DNA from: Clavaria fumosa | Lineage: Eukaryota; Basidiomycota; Agaricomycetes; Agaricales; Clavariaceae | NCBI GenBank assembly: GCA_951802425.1 | Contig: OX637799.1 | Location: forward strand, 3,224,001-3,288,000 | DNA length: 64,000 nt | Direction: 5' to 3' | The notes under the pieces: generated by a model | Told to the model about the DNA's origin: nothing | The model's input: only the letters and a program-made list of their open reading frames with translations | Databases searched by the model: none | Shown here: positions 41,120-52,172 of the stretch, in pieces | Layout of the letters: every line of letters starts with the position of its first letter | Numbering within the stretch: the first letter of the stretch is position 1 | Made by a program: the position numbers and the translations under genes

Positions 41120-42400
41120 CCACAAGACACTTGTACAAGTACTGATGCTATGGGGGCTATAGCCAAGACTACTGTAGCTACAGGCCAGACTACAGTAGCT
41201 ACAGCCAAGGTACAGTGGACTGTGGTAGTTTGGCTGTCACTACCATATGCTATGTTGTCCTATAGATCAAGCAGCATACTGTGCTTAGTCAGGTACTCGG
41301 TCACACCCTGTAGTCGGTCAACCTTGAATTACATGTCTGGCATGGCCTTGCTGCCCTCATTTATGGCCAGATTTGATTGACAATAGACATACCTAAAATA
41401 TGAATACCATACAAGCTATAGTGACTACTATTAACATTGCACATCATTGCCATTTTTGTCAGTCAAGACCAATTTGTGCAAAACAAGGGTAGAGCAACTT
41501 GCCAGGCATTGATTGCACATTTTGATCAAACAACATCCCATAATTTGTGTTCACACATAACTACAGATGTACTAGAGATGATTTAACTCCAAAATAAAGC
41601 TGAGAAGTGGTTGTATCATGTAGAATATCAAGTATGACCGACTTCCTGGTTAGGGCCAAAAATGGACACTCAGTGATTAATTTCACTCCTATAAAATATA
41701 TGACCTATAAAGTACTATTAACACTACATACATACCTTCTCAAGAGGCATGCCCATCACCCTGAAATGATATTTTATTCGTAACTTTGAAGTGGCAAGAG
41801 AACAACACCCAAATATTTAGTGTGACCGAGTACTAGGTCATGCATAGTAATCTATGGAGTCTACATATATTTGAGCTAGCTACAGCCCTACCACAACTAT
41901 GTTGTCTACATTGGCCAATGTTGCATATCCTTTTTTTGCTGATGTAGTCATGCTACAGTGATATCTTACTGTACTATGAATGTGCTTACACATGTGGCAA
42001 TCATTACTACTGATATGTAGTCCATTAGTTAGACAATATATACACATATATTGCAATAATGCTACAATAACTATAATACATATATAAGAGGATGGACTTC
42101 ATCACTCTTGAATACTTCAATACCACACAGATCAACATTCAATCCCCAATTCTACTTGATATTATGTCTTTTTCTTCACTTAACCTTGTGTCTATATTAA
42201 CTAGTCTGTTCTTCCTTCACTTTCTTTTTGGCACACACCTGAAACTGACTTATACTCATATTACAGTAGCTCGGGAGCATACATTCTCTATCAACTCGCG
42301 TCATATGAGAGGTACCCATACTTATCACCTATACCGCATTCACATTCCTTCTTAGTTCAACCGTGTTTGCTCAATAAGAGTGTTTGCTCAATAGAAAGCT
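41120..42400. other. AT-rich intergenic sequence
   Basis: No gene recognised. At 41150-41230 the motif TACTGTAGCTACAG/CTACAGTAGCTACAG recurs with local inverted symmetry. A TATATAAG near 42080 precedes a short open frame at 42092-42355 that resembles nothing I know. Confidence 0.4.
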
Positions 42401-42479
42401 TCCAATATCTATCGACTCGCGTTCTGAGAGCTGCCGCCACATCCTTTTCTGACTAAAGCCCCTAAACGAACTCGTCCTC

Positions 42480-42830
42480 GAGACGTCTCGCGTCGAGCAT
42501 GCTCAATCGCCGTCCAAGGGCTCGACGACTGGGCTACACATATATCCCATGCAGCCAATCCATCGTCCGCGCAGCCAAAGCCACTGCGTGTGTTTGCAAC
42601 AACAAAAAGTCCAAGCAAGAGTTGAAGGAAGAACTGGCCGCCGTCTGCGCCGAGACCAGTGGGCCGGACGTCGGGCTGGACTAGCTGCAAGGGCTGTGGT
42701 GCACCGCACCCAGGCAAAACGCATGTTGGTGAACTAGCTGAATGCTCTGCGGCTATAACCGCGACATACTGCCAGTGGCAGCAGCAGCGGCGGGTTGGGC
42801 CAACGATAGCGGGATTGCCAATGACGAGTG
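42480..42830 (+). repeat. Block related to 47080-47280
   Basis: Shares an ordered series of short matches with 47080-47280: a CCTCG..ATG/GTC..CGCGTCGAGCA start, GACGACTGG/GACAACTGG, GTTTGCAA, then GAACTGGCCGCCGTCTGCGCCGAGAC against GAGCTGGCCGCCACCTGCGCCGAGAC, and GGCCAACGATAGCG. Same orientation, about 4.6 kb apart. Confidence 0.5.
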
Positions 42831-44574
42831 GAAATGGGTGAATCGGCTTTCCGTTTTTTCGCCTCCACTCGCCCCCGCAGCACGACATAAGATCGGGGAG
42901 TGGATATTTGTCATTTCTAAAATCCCCAGCGTATGCGACGTCAAGATGGACAGCGCGGACAATGCATGTGTGACCCCCTCTGGTCGGCATTCATTTTGTT
43001 TTGCATCTTCGCTCTGATGAACCCGGATTTATGTCATCCAGGTGGCGGCAAGTCGTTGACACATCAGCTCCATCGGCTTTTCATTCCACGGATGGGGAAT
43101 GGTGCTGTCGATTCGAACTCGGACACGTGATGAGGCGCTACATCTCAATGTAGTCCCCCTGACGTGCCCATCCAGGCTGTCCAACAAGGGAACGGAGAAG
43201 TAGCCATGTATCCTATCACTGAAGAGGCCAGCTCCACTGGATGGCTTGTGAGTTGGGGATGTCGGGTGAAATGAGGCATCGGACTGACAATGGTAGGAGC
43301 AATGGCAGGTAGCCCGCACAGTTTTTATGTTTCGTCAAAGTTACTAGAATTGGCAAGGGTACATGGGCAAATCCCAGCGGAAATTCCCCTAGACGGAAGA
43401 AACAGGGTGTGAGTTTATCCGTAACGCGAATGTGGGGACGATCACGCACTTTCTGTGGCACACGTTCAAGCTGCCCATAGAGCATAGTGAGACCGCTGAT
43501 ATGATCTCAAGCGTCTACTTTCGATTGTGTGCGCCGGATCAATTCCCCAATGGGGATGAAGAACATAAGGGGTTGGGGAGGATAAAGAGGATTGGCAACG
43601 CGTCTTGCCAATGGTGCAACAAAAAGCAGCCCGGAGGAGAAAATATGTGGCTGGCATGGGAAACCACAGGAATGATCGAATTTCGTCGAGGCTGAATGTG
43701 GCGATGTAGAACATGGTGGGGAAGTACAACAGAGCGGCGTTAAAATATGGGTTTGGGGGGTTGGCCTGTCCATGAGCATGCGTTGAACCAATTGAAGCGA
43801 AAGGGTGCCTACACGCCAGGCCATATGCTGGTCAATACAAAGAGAGGGATATTGTGTAAGGCCTCAGGTGGTGTAGACAGGGAAGAGATAGAAGAAGCAG
43901 TGTCGAGGGATACGTAGGTGGTGGGGACGAAGACAACACAGCAAGTAGCTGTCAGATCCAAACCCGTCGTCGAAAAAAAACATGACCCGCGAGGGGATAT
44001 CGGACGAACAACATACGATGAGCGACGCAGGCGTTCCATCATCGCATTTCTGCATCGTGACGATGCCATTGACCAACAATGCCCCAAAGAGGGCGGCGAC
44101 GGTGGGGTCGTGAAGGGGGGTGAAAAAGACGAGCAGGGTTGAAGCTTGTGTTCGATGAAGGACCCCAAAGTGATGAGTTGCAAGATGAGGATGTACAGTG
44201 ATGATTTCCTAGAGCCCTGCGACGGAAGGAATGAGAGGGAAACTGGGTGATAAGGCGGGGAGAAGTCGGATTGGGCTGGTTGGTGACAAATACCGATCCT
44301 CGTAATGCGTGTGCCTAAGTACGCTCATACGCCAGACCGACCTTGGTGGTAAACCGTAAAACTAGTAGAGACTGAGAAGTAACACCAGAATACATTTCTT
44401 TCGATTCAAACAACATATTTGTACACTTTCTAAAAGACATAAGAAAACGCTCGCATCTATTGGCTTCAAGTAGCCACAGGGAGTCATCTGGGAATAGTAA
44501 AAGTGAGGAAGAAAATGAGTAAAAGGTGTGCATTTCTCCGAACCTTCATAAGTTCATTGGTTCCTGCAGTAGTA

Positions 44575-44680
44575 GTTGCCGTCCCGCTTTTTCTTGTCCG
44601 CCTTTTCGTTGTCGTTGTCCGCATTTTCGTTGTCCGCCTTTTCGTTGTCGTTGTCGTTGTCGTTGTCCACCATCGGGGGT
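44575..44680. repeat. TTTTCGTTGTCGTTGTCCGCC low-complexity repeat
   Basis: A degenerate tandem of CTTTTCGTTGTCGTTGTCCGC units, ending in a pure (GTTGTC)n run. It produces an artificial Val/Phe-rich peptide on the plus strand and a Gln/Arg/Lys-rich one on the minus strand. Confidence 0.7.
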
Positions 44681-44775
44681 ACCTGCAGGGGTGGTTCGAC
44701 ATATGTGCCCATCTTTCGCATCATGTCCGTATGAGAAATCGAAAAATCGTTCCCGAACGACTGGCACGAAATGCG

Positions 44776-44996
44776 TTTACCAAAAATGGATATCAGTTTG
44801 TATTAGGTAAGACCGTTGAAAAATGACGCACTTCCACGTATACGTCTTCTTCTTCTTTAGCAGTGTTTTCTTCACTGTCGTTTTCAATTTGGTACATGTA
44901 GGGCACCTCCGCCCTTGCCGCCCTTATGGTGTTGTCCTTTCCAAAAATGGATGTCAGATGTATTAGGTAAGACCGTTGAAAAACGACACACAGTAT
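44776..44996 (+). repeat. Direct repeat pair, about 55 bp each
   Basis: CCAAAAATGGATATCAG...TATTAGGTAAGACCGTTGAAAAATGAC at 44778-44826 recurs at 44941-44989 with a few changes. AGGTAAGACC resembles a 5' splice site in both copies, so a duplicated exon/intron border is possible but unproven. Confidence 0.5.
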
Positions 44997-46594
44997 TTTG
45001 TTTAGGCATTTTATTATCTTTGTTGCGGCCTCTGTGTGGTTGGGCTGTCTCTTTATATATACTAATTCGGTGCGGTTACTCTCGGTAAGTAAATTGCCGA
45101 TTTGGATGCAGCGGAATGCCACAAACTGCAAGAGAAAGGAGTTGTATGTTTCCTCGAAACCTCACCACCGTGTGTCCAGTGGCGAATGCGAATCATCCGA
45201 GTATCGGTATATGCTGCATGCTCCTCAGTTTCAAACTAGTTCCTCACTCGGGTGAATTGTCGTATTCACGGCCACTCCGGTTTTCGTAGAGAAACTCGGA
45301 GAGTTTCTTCAAACAAACTTCATCCCCATTGTGCCCTTCAGGACCAGCATATCCGCTTCAGGAGGTACAGACTCAGTTTCTTTCCTCCCATGAACCTGTC
45401 GCAGCAATGCATTTGGGTGCAAAGACGAACACATATCTGATATGGGTTGTTTATGACCTCTCGCCTCTCGTATGTAGCCGCTGTGCTCCTCGGGAGTCTG
45501 CGATCCGCTTGTCTGACGCTCTGGCGAAGTCTAGGCTCCGGAAGCTCGTGTCTGTGCACGAAACACGAAACATTCGGAGCGTCCATTCGTGTTTGAAGTC
45601 ACTCAGCATCGCCAACGGCACTGCGTTTTTGGCCGCGACGGCGGCGCTGGCGCTGCACGATGCCGTACACCTGCTCCTTCCCTGTGTCCCGAGCATCATC
45701 ACCTCTATTTTACAGCAGCGGACAATCCCCTCGACATGCAAAATGGGGAGGCGCATCACTGCGGAAATTTCCCCGCCATGGCTGTCAACAATGCGATGGA
45801 GAAGACTAGGCTCACTGCACCACATTGGCAAGATTCTGTTCACGCAGTCCACAAAGCTGCTCAACCCGCGATTGCATGCCCCTGAATGAATGTCCATGCC
45901 AAAGGAATCAATATCGCCACTGCTCCGTATGTCAGCGAACTGGGCTACCTAGCCCTGTTACGATGCATATTCAGACCGTTGAGGCGCACCATCAGTCTGT
46001 CAGGTAAGAATTTATTTGTTGACATGTCGCCCACCTGTTCTTACACCCTTGTTCTCGTTCTCTTTCTCTCCCCCTTCAGCTCATCAGTGTTGGTCTCTGC
46101 CCGTACTACGATAGATTCACTGGAAGTGTTATCTATGCTCATGGCGTCATACAGTGTCAGGTGCCCGACTTGCGAACTACTATTACGCCGGTTTGAGACA
46201 ATCAGCTAGAGGATATGGATGGCCATGCGCAAGACGCTTGTGTCAACAAGCACGACAGACCGACTAGCGGATCCAGAAGATAACCACGAGCGTGTGCGGG
46301 TGTGTCAAGTGCTGGAAGACCTTTGCGCGTGTCGAGGAGCGCACGCGTGCTCTACTGTATTGCAGGGGCTGCGGACGCTACAGACTCTTACTAGCCTGAG
46401 TATGTAGCACAGCGAAAGAAAAGCTGTTTTGAAACATCACCGCAACAAATTCAATGGCAGCGGACTGCCGTAAATCGGACCAACTGAACCGACACCATCG
46501 GACTTGGTAGCAAGAGGAAGGCATCCACTCCTTCCGCTCAACGTTAGACTGAGCTCAGGATTATCCGTGATCAGAGGGAACCCCCGCTACCACC

Positions 46595-46775
46595 ACCCCT
46601 GCAACACCGGGGATTGACCCTTGCCACCTTGGGGATTGACGTTGATTGACTCTTGCCACACCGAGGATTGACCGAGGATTGACCCTTGCCACCTCGGGGA
46701 TTGACTCTTGCCACAGCGGGGATTGACTCTTGCCACCTCGGGGATTGACTCTTGCCACACCGGGGATTGGACTTT
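46595..46775. repeat. GGGGATTGACTCTTGCCACCTC minisatellite
   Basis: About seven imperfect copies of a 25-27 bp unit alternating between CACC/CCTCGG and CACACCGG ends. The ORFs crossing it are repeat by-products. Confidence 0.8.
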
Positions 46776-47079
46776 GGAGTTTGGACAATTGACTGGCAGC
46801 CGAGCGACACCGAAGGACTGGCAAGAAGCGCAATATCTTCCGCCGCCGACCCCTTCATGGAAAGCTTACTGGACACAAATGTCCAGTAGGAGGTGATAAT
46901 CAAATTCTGGAGTGAATTATCAGATGATGGCTCTGTCGGGCGCCCATCTTTCACTTATCGCAACTGCCTCCTCCGTGTCCCGCGCTCAGTAGGGGAATGG
47001 CCCCAACCGTTTTCTGGCCGTGGCAAAAGGTCAAATCGACGGCCGCCGCATCCTTGTCTGATTCAAAAGTCGCAGATGG

Positions 47080-47280
47080 AACCCGTCCTCGCGATGATGT
47101 CCCGCGTCGAGCACCCCAAATCGTGGTCCGGGGACTCGACAACTGGAAGCCGCCGCCGCTCTCTCACGTTTGCAAGAAAAGAGCTGGCCGCCACCTGCGC
47201 CGAGACGGGTGAAACCGGACGTCAGGCCAACGATAGCGAGATCCGTCAACGACGCCGACGACAACCTGGAGTGGTCCAAT
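47080..47280 (+). repeat. Block related to 42480-42830
   Basis: Shorter version of the block at 42480-42830, with the same order of matching segments including the AGCTGGCCGCC..CTGCGCCGAGAC core at 47180-47205. Confidence 0.5.
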
Positions 47281-48230
47281 CTCATCTGCTCAGATGACAC
47301 AAGCATTTGGGATTAACATGTTTTGGGGTTTCATCTTTCATGCGGTTGCATGTTGTGCTGCAGCTTGAAAGGAGCAAGTCATTCATGTGCATGGTGTAAC
47401 AAAGCTGGTAAACACCCGGGAGATTAGGTCAGGTAACATAAGCAAAGAGCGTGAAGATCTTCACAAGCTGGGGCTAGGTGCTTTCGGTGCGACACTTGCC
47501 AGCGGGCATTTAGTGCTAAACGCTGAACACTCCGGGCGACAAAGATCTATTTCTCCGTTTTGTGGCCCTGAAGTCCTCTGCTGGTACGGTTTTTTAGGTA
47601 GTCACTGCCGGTTCAGGGGGTTTGACCTCGCGTGTGATCATGTCTAGCTCTGCTGGCGACAGCTGGAACAACTTGGCTTTCTGCCGCACGAGCCACCTTC
47701 TGAGCTGTCCCAACGGGCACGACGCCATATGAGTGCCAAAGATTGTGCATGAATGTGCATGAATGGCCACATACTGGCATGTAGACATGCTCGTGGTCAC
47801 CATAGTCGTGCAAGAACATCATATACATCATGATAGCTACGTAATATAGATTAGACAAAGCTGTAGATTTTCTAGGTGAGATGTAGCTTCTGTTACGTAC
47901 AGGGTACAGTCACCCATTTCCCTACACTGGCGACGCGATATAACCAGGCTGGGCGAGGATCGACCCAATCAGTTCCTTGGCCGGGATTTAAGTTGAGATC
48001 ATTGAGCTTCGACGGTGGAGAGTCGTATTGTGTGCGCCGAGCCTTTAATTCGCGGAACGTCGCAAATGGGCGCGACGACGAGGAGCGACAGGGCGATCGA
48101 GCGAGGAATCGCGCGAGCATAGTTTATGGGCTGGGTCAACCAGAAATTTGATGCACGTGACGCAGGCCTTTTATTGTTGAAGCAATTTTTATACCACAGT
48201 TGTACCGTACATGTACGTGTAGATGAATTT

Positions 48231-48597
48231 AGGTTATAAGTGTTGTGGTGGGCGAGGAGGTAAGTAGTGTGCGTGTGTAAGGTATGCTTGAATGTGGGTC
48301 AAGTGACTCCGCTGGGTACGACGCGGGTCTAGTCCAGGGAGGTCTGGAGGAGCCAGGGGCTCGAGGAGTTTGCCAGTCGCAATGAACGCTCCGGAAATGC
48401 ATAAAAGTTTTGCAATTGCAAGTCCCTTGGTGCCGCTTAGTAGAATCGGGGGCAGCGTATGGTTGATATCATGTCGATGTTCGTCATTGGTTCGGCAATC
48501 TCGGTATCTCGTTGGTGGCATGTTGGGAATCGTGTCGCCGCATGAGCGCTTGCAGTTTTCAACACGATGATTGAGGCATTCCTACAGCATTTTCTTG
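48231..48597. other. 3' flank of the pyridoxamine-phosphate oxidase gene
   Basis: No supported gene. On the minus strand this follows the oxidase stop directly and would hold its 3' UTR; open frames here have no recognisable content. Confidence 0.4.
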
Positions 48598-49466
48598 TTA
48601 AGGGGCTAGTCTTTCTATCTTCCAGCTGGGCGACGCCTCGTCTGGGGTATCTGTTCGCAGGTAACGAACCCGGTCGTGCAACCGTGAGGGTTTGCCACAC
48701 CAGAACTCGATCTCACTACAATGGAAGAAAGCAGAGCCATCAGCCAATACCCAGGATACAGGTAAATTAACACACACCTTGGCACCACTCTCCAACCACC
48801 CCAGAAATCGGGTAACGGTACATCCGCAGCCTCGTGAGATCCGAACCGCTTTTCCATCTCCTTTAACCGTGTATGTAACTCGCCTTCCTCAACCACGGCG
48901 CTTTGTCTGCTTGCCCAAGCGCCGAGCCTACTCCCAAGCGGGCGGCTCGCAAAGTACTCCTCGCTCTGCTCCCGGCTGACCTTCTCCACCGTGCCCACCA
49001 CGCGCACGGAGCGATGAACCTCTCTCCAGTAAAACACCAGGGCGGCATGCGCGTTTTCCGCCATCTCCTGCGACTTGCGTGAGCCGTAGTTGGTGTAGAA
49101 GACGAACCCGCGCTGGTCGAGCTCCTTGAACAGCACCACCCGCGCGGACGGCACCCCGCGCCGCGTCGCTGTGGCTAGAACCACCGCCTCCGGCTCTTGC
49201 ACTTTCTTGCCCTCGACGGCCTCCGCGAACCACGCCCGAAACTGCTCGAACGGCAATGGCACAACCGTGCGTGGTGACAGAGTGTCTGGCGTATGGTACT
49301 GGTAGTGCTCGGTGACTTTGAGCTTCTCAGGTGTCATCTTGATTGGCGGCGTTTGCTGCTGTGCGAAGGGGTTGACTGCTAAACTTCGTGTGTAAACGAG
49401 GTACTGCGCTGCCGAAGCCGCGCAATATCTGGGTACTGGGTAAAATAACCTTGAGGAAGCATTCAC
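48598..49466 (-). CDS. PDX3: Pyridoxamine/pyridoxine 5'-phosphate oxidase (one intron)
   Basis: Makes pyridoxal 5'-phosphate from pyridoxine or pyridoxamine phosphate with FMN and oxygen, the last step of vitamin B6 salvage. Exon 1 is 49466-48778 and exon 2 is 48715-48598; the 62-bp intron has GT...AG ends and splits a Ser codon (VVP-S-EIEFW). The product is 268 residues. Family features: [20 protein letters not shown], the FMN-binding [12 protein letters not shown] stretch, [21 protein letters not shown], and C-terminal RLHDR with WKIERLAP. In the usual WQG motif the Gln is Cys here ([11 protein letters not shown]). The first 43 residues up to an alternative ATG at 49337 may be a mitochondrial leader or untranslated. 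The gene seems intact. Confidence 0.93.
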
Positions 49467-49796
49467 TACTTCAAGTAATTGACATCAACTCAATCTCATG
49501 TGGCAAATACTGCCAATCAAATAATACAAGCAAACCTGACACAGTGTTCATGACCAACTTATTACGGTGTAGAAAATTATAATAAAGGATGCCAAATTTT
49601 TTTTAAACTTGTAGGCATCGAAAATGGTTTCACATTGTAAAAAATATTGAATTTATTTATAAAGGATTATTTCAGATATCCAAGGCAAGAAAGGTTGGTT
49701 AGAAAGGGTTATAATATTTTAATTTTTTCATCTAATTTTTTGAGTGGTATTATTATACATAATTTTTTTGAATATGATGATTTGAATTTGCCTCAG
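49467..49796. other. AT-rich spacer upstream of the oxidase gene
   Basis: No gene seen. Long A/T runs (for example near 49590 and 49740) lie between the oxidase start and the broken gene on its other side. The oxidase promoter must lie here, but no clear box can be singled out. Confidence 0.45.
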
Positions 49797-50231
49797 TCAT
49801 GAATGGCAAATTTGAGTCCTGGCTCGACGGTATGCAGATAAGAAGTCTATTGTGCCTCTCTCAGCCTTTGAGAGCTCTTCTGCACGGGCATTGATTTTTT
49901 CCTTCTCATGCTGCTCAACAACACTCTGGAAGGTCCACCTTTTGCGTTTCCAAATATTGAGGCCTGGCCTTTGACCTGGCTCAGAATCAGAACCATTATC
50001 CATTCCTGCCCCAACCCTGCGATGGTTATGCAGCCAGTTGCAAATTTTCTGCAAAAGGAAAGCATCAAATCATAAGTGAATCAGATGTGTGAAGTTCTGC
50101 TTTACCTGGTTTAAGCCATCAGGGGGATGTTCCTGCATAGCTTCAGCCAGGTCTCAGATTTGTCTCTTGATCTCCTTGACAATACTAGCACGTTCCTTGG
50201 TGTCTGCCTTCCCATATGCTTCCAGGCTGCC
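49797..50231 (-). pseudogene. Broken host-type gene fragment, cut by element C
   Basis: Two exons on the minus strand, 50231-50106 and 50048-49797, are joined by a 57-bp GT...AG intron in the same frame, giving a C-terminal piece of about 125 residues that ends at a TGA/TAA-type stop at 49797. It contains KRKRWTFQSVVEQHEKEKI and FLSAYRRARTQ, a pattern I associate loosely with uncharacterised agaricomycete proteins. One in-frame TGA lies where an Arg codon is likely (RQI*DLAEAM). The 5' part is missing because the LTR of element C begins at 50232. Confidence 0.6.
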
Positions 50232-50956
50232 TGTTACGACCCCATCCGCTTGCATAAGCACTATCCCCGCCCCGGACTCCGAGCTCCGTACCAACTCTGA
50301 TCCGCTCCACCGTAACTCCATGCGCTCCGCTCCGCACCTTCATCGGACTTTACTCCGCCGACCTTCAGACCATTCGGACTTCGTTCTAGAACCTTCTCCC
50401 TCCATCCCCTCATTCTGTTTACTATTGAGAGGATACCCTTGACCCATGGGAGTCGCTTTTGTTGTTGTTTCTTTGTTCCATGAAAATTACACAGGCACAT
50501 GTGGTGAAACTCTCCTAGTAATTTGATATGTACATTGTTTCACATTACTCCTATACTCTGTCCTTGCAGTATAAGTTTCCACCTGTATCTCCCTGCTCCT
50601 CAGTTCGAATATTAACATCTCTTGATCCTAAAAACATCTCTGAGCCTTCGTCCTCATCGTCCTCGACGTTCTCCACGTCATCCGACCAACTCCGACCAAC
50701 TCCAACGGACTCCGATCAACTTTGGAGTTTTGACTTGTGTTCTGATCCTCCCTTAGGTATTGTTCTTGTTTGATAAATAGGGACACGTATATATGCGGTG
50801 GCACAACACATATGTTGAGGCCGCAGTCCCATAAGTCTCTCTTCCTCTTGTTTACTTCTCTGTTTCTCCAATATCGGACTCTGACCGGACTCCGATAGAA
50901 TATCTCCGCTCCACTCCACTAACCCCTTCGCCGCTAACCTTGTTAGGACCGTGACA
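50232..50956 (+). repeat. C 5' LTR (about 725 bp, borders partly inferred)
   Basis: Starts TGTTACGACCCC and is taken to end at GTGACA because an 11-mer primer site follows 2 bp later. TATAAG lies at 50570-50575. The 3' copy is outside the window, so the ends are not confirmed by comparison. Confidence 0.65.
50602..50612 (+). promoter_or_regulatory. C self-primer at predicted transcript start
   Basis: AGTTCGAATAT, 32 bp downstream of TATAAG, is the exact reverse complement of the site at 50959-50969 beside the LTR. Eleven nucleotides is the self-priming length known for Tf1. Confidence 0.65.
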
Positions 50957-50958
50957 GT

Positions 50959-50969
50959 ATATTCGAACT
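50959..50969 (+). other. C primer-binding site (self-priming type)
   Basis: ATATTCGAACT, 2 bp after the LTR. It lacks a TGG start for a tRNA and matches the LTR 11-mer exactly. Confidence 0.65.
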
Positions 50970-50996
50970 TCAAACCTCATATATACAAACTTAACA

Positions 50997-52172
50997 ATGC
51001 CTACTACACGTTCCGGTGCTCGACCTCCACCTCCTGTTGCCGACGACGTCGACATTCCAGAACCGGCTGACAATACTCCGACTCTGAGCGTGTCCGGACC
51101 TCCGGACCACGACGAAGAGTCAGATCCCGCGGTCACTGACGATGACAACGAGCTAAATGAACCTCCGACACCTCGAGCAGAGTGCGAACCAACTCCGGCA
51201 CGCCTTCTTCAGCAAATTATCAACGCCAACAAGCGCCCGGATACGGTAAAACCACGCGACCCTGACACATTTGATGGCTCGGATGCTAAGAAGTTGAAAA
51301 GCTTCTTGGTCCAATGCCAGTTAAACTTCCTTGATCGCCCAAGAGCGTTCAAGTCCGATTCTCATAAGGTACGCTATGTCCTTTCCTTTCTCCGAGGCTT
51401 TGCCTTGGAATGGTTCGAACCAATGATCCTGGATGGTGAAGACCATCCGGTTCTTTCGAACTATAAGATGTTCGTTGCTCAACTTACAGAGAACTTTGGT
51501 CCTTACGACGTGATCCGCGAGGCGGAGTTCGAACTCGAACGCCTCCGGATGTGCGAGGACCAGAAGTTGACAAAATATACCATTTCGTTCAACAGATTCG
51601 TGTCCATTGTCCATTGGGACGAGTACGCGTTGCAGCAGCAGTTCTACAAAGGACTTGCTAGCCGCATCAAAGACGAACTGGCCCACGTTAACCATGCGGA
51701 CACGCTCCGCAGACTCCGCGAGCAAGCCAGTGCGATTGATGGCCGTTATTGGGCTCGTCAGCAGGAGATCTCTCAGGACTCCGTTAAAGCTCCGATGCCT
51801 AACAACACCATAAAAAAGGAGACTTCGGATATTCCCAAGTCCCCGAGCACTTCCGGTGCTAATACCAAGTCCGAGAAACCCTCGGATAAGCGTCCGGTGA
51901 ACTCCGGTTCGACTTCTGGGAACTCCGTTCCAAAGGTCACTGAGGGCTCCGCTAACTCCAGTAGCTCCAGTGACACAAAGAAGGCCCATCTGGGTCAGGA
52001 TGGAAAACTGACTCCAGAGGAACGCCAACAGCGTTTCGATAATAATCTGTGCCTCTTCTGTGGAATAGCGGGCCACAAAGCCAACGAGTGTCATAAGCGG
52101 ACCTCATGGGCCAGTGCCAGCGCTGCACGAATCACCTCCAAGGGAGATGACTCCGTGCCAAAAAAAGATTGA
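50997..52172 (+). CDS. C gag
   Basis: 391 residues from ATG 50997 to TGA 52170-52172. An acidic, Pro/Asp-rich N-terminus is followed by a retrotransposon Gag domain (about 85-250; [37 protein letters not shown]). A Ser/Thr/Lys-rich linker leads to a CX2CX4HX4C zinc knuckle at 352-365 ([14 protein letters not shown]). It packages the element RNA into particles. The frame is intact although pol is not. It ends just after a run of A that offers -1 slippage into pol. Confidence 0.93.
   Translation: MPTTRSGARPPPPVADDVDIPEPADNTPTLSVSGPPDHDEESDPAVTDDDNELNEPPTPRAECEPTPARLLQQIINANKRPDTVKPRDPDTFDGSDAKKLKSFLVQCQLNFLDRPRAFKSDSHKVRYVLSFLRGFALEWFEPMILDGEDHPVLSNYKMFVAQLTENFGPYDVIREAEFELERLRMCEDQKLTKYTISFNRFVSIVHWDEYALQQQFYKGLASRIKDELAHVNHADTLRRLREQASAIDGRYWARQQEISQDSVKAPMPNNTIKKETSDIPKSPSTSGANTKSEKPSDKRPVNSGSTSGNSVPKVTEGSANSSSSSDTKKAHLGQDGKLTPEERQQRFDNNLCLFCGIAGHKANECHKRTSWASASAARITSKGDDSVPKKD
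52160..52166 (+). promoter_or_regulatory. Slippery heptamer A AAA AAA at the C gag-pol overlap
   Basis: In the gag frame CCA AAA AAA GAT TGA; slipping -1 gives AAA AAA AGA TTG AGC and enters pol, which lacks its own ATG. A AAA AAA fits the X XXY YYZ rule. Confidence 0.6.

Larger units (their letters stand above)
42400..48230. other. GC-richer region with short conflicting ORFs, unassigned
   Basis: Open frames here are short, overlap on both strands and show no domain I recognise; the longest are 42409-42990 minus and 45329-45889 plus. Base composition differs from the flanking AT-rich sequence. The region may contain worn-out genes or an old element, or spliced genes that I could not assemble. 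Smaller structures inside it are listed separately. Confidence 0.35.

Noticed and set aside
44503..44826. ORF with a Val/Phe-rich hydrophobic stretch resembling a membrane segment
   Set aside because: The stretch is encoded by a (GTTGTC/TTTTCG)n repeat and is not supported outside it.
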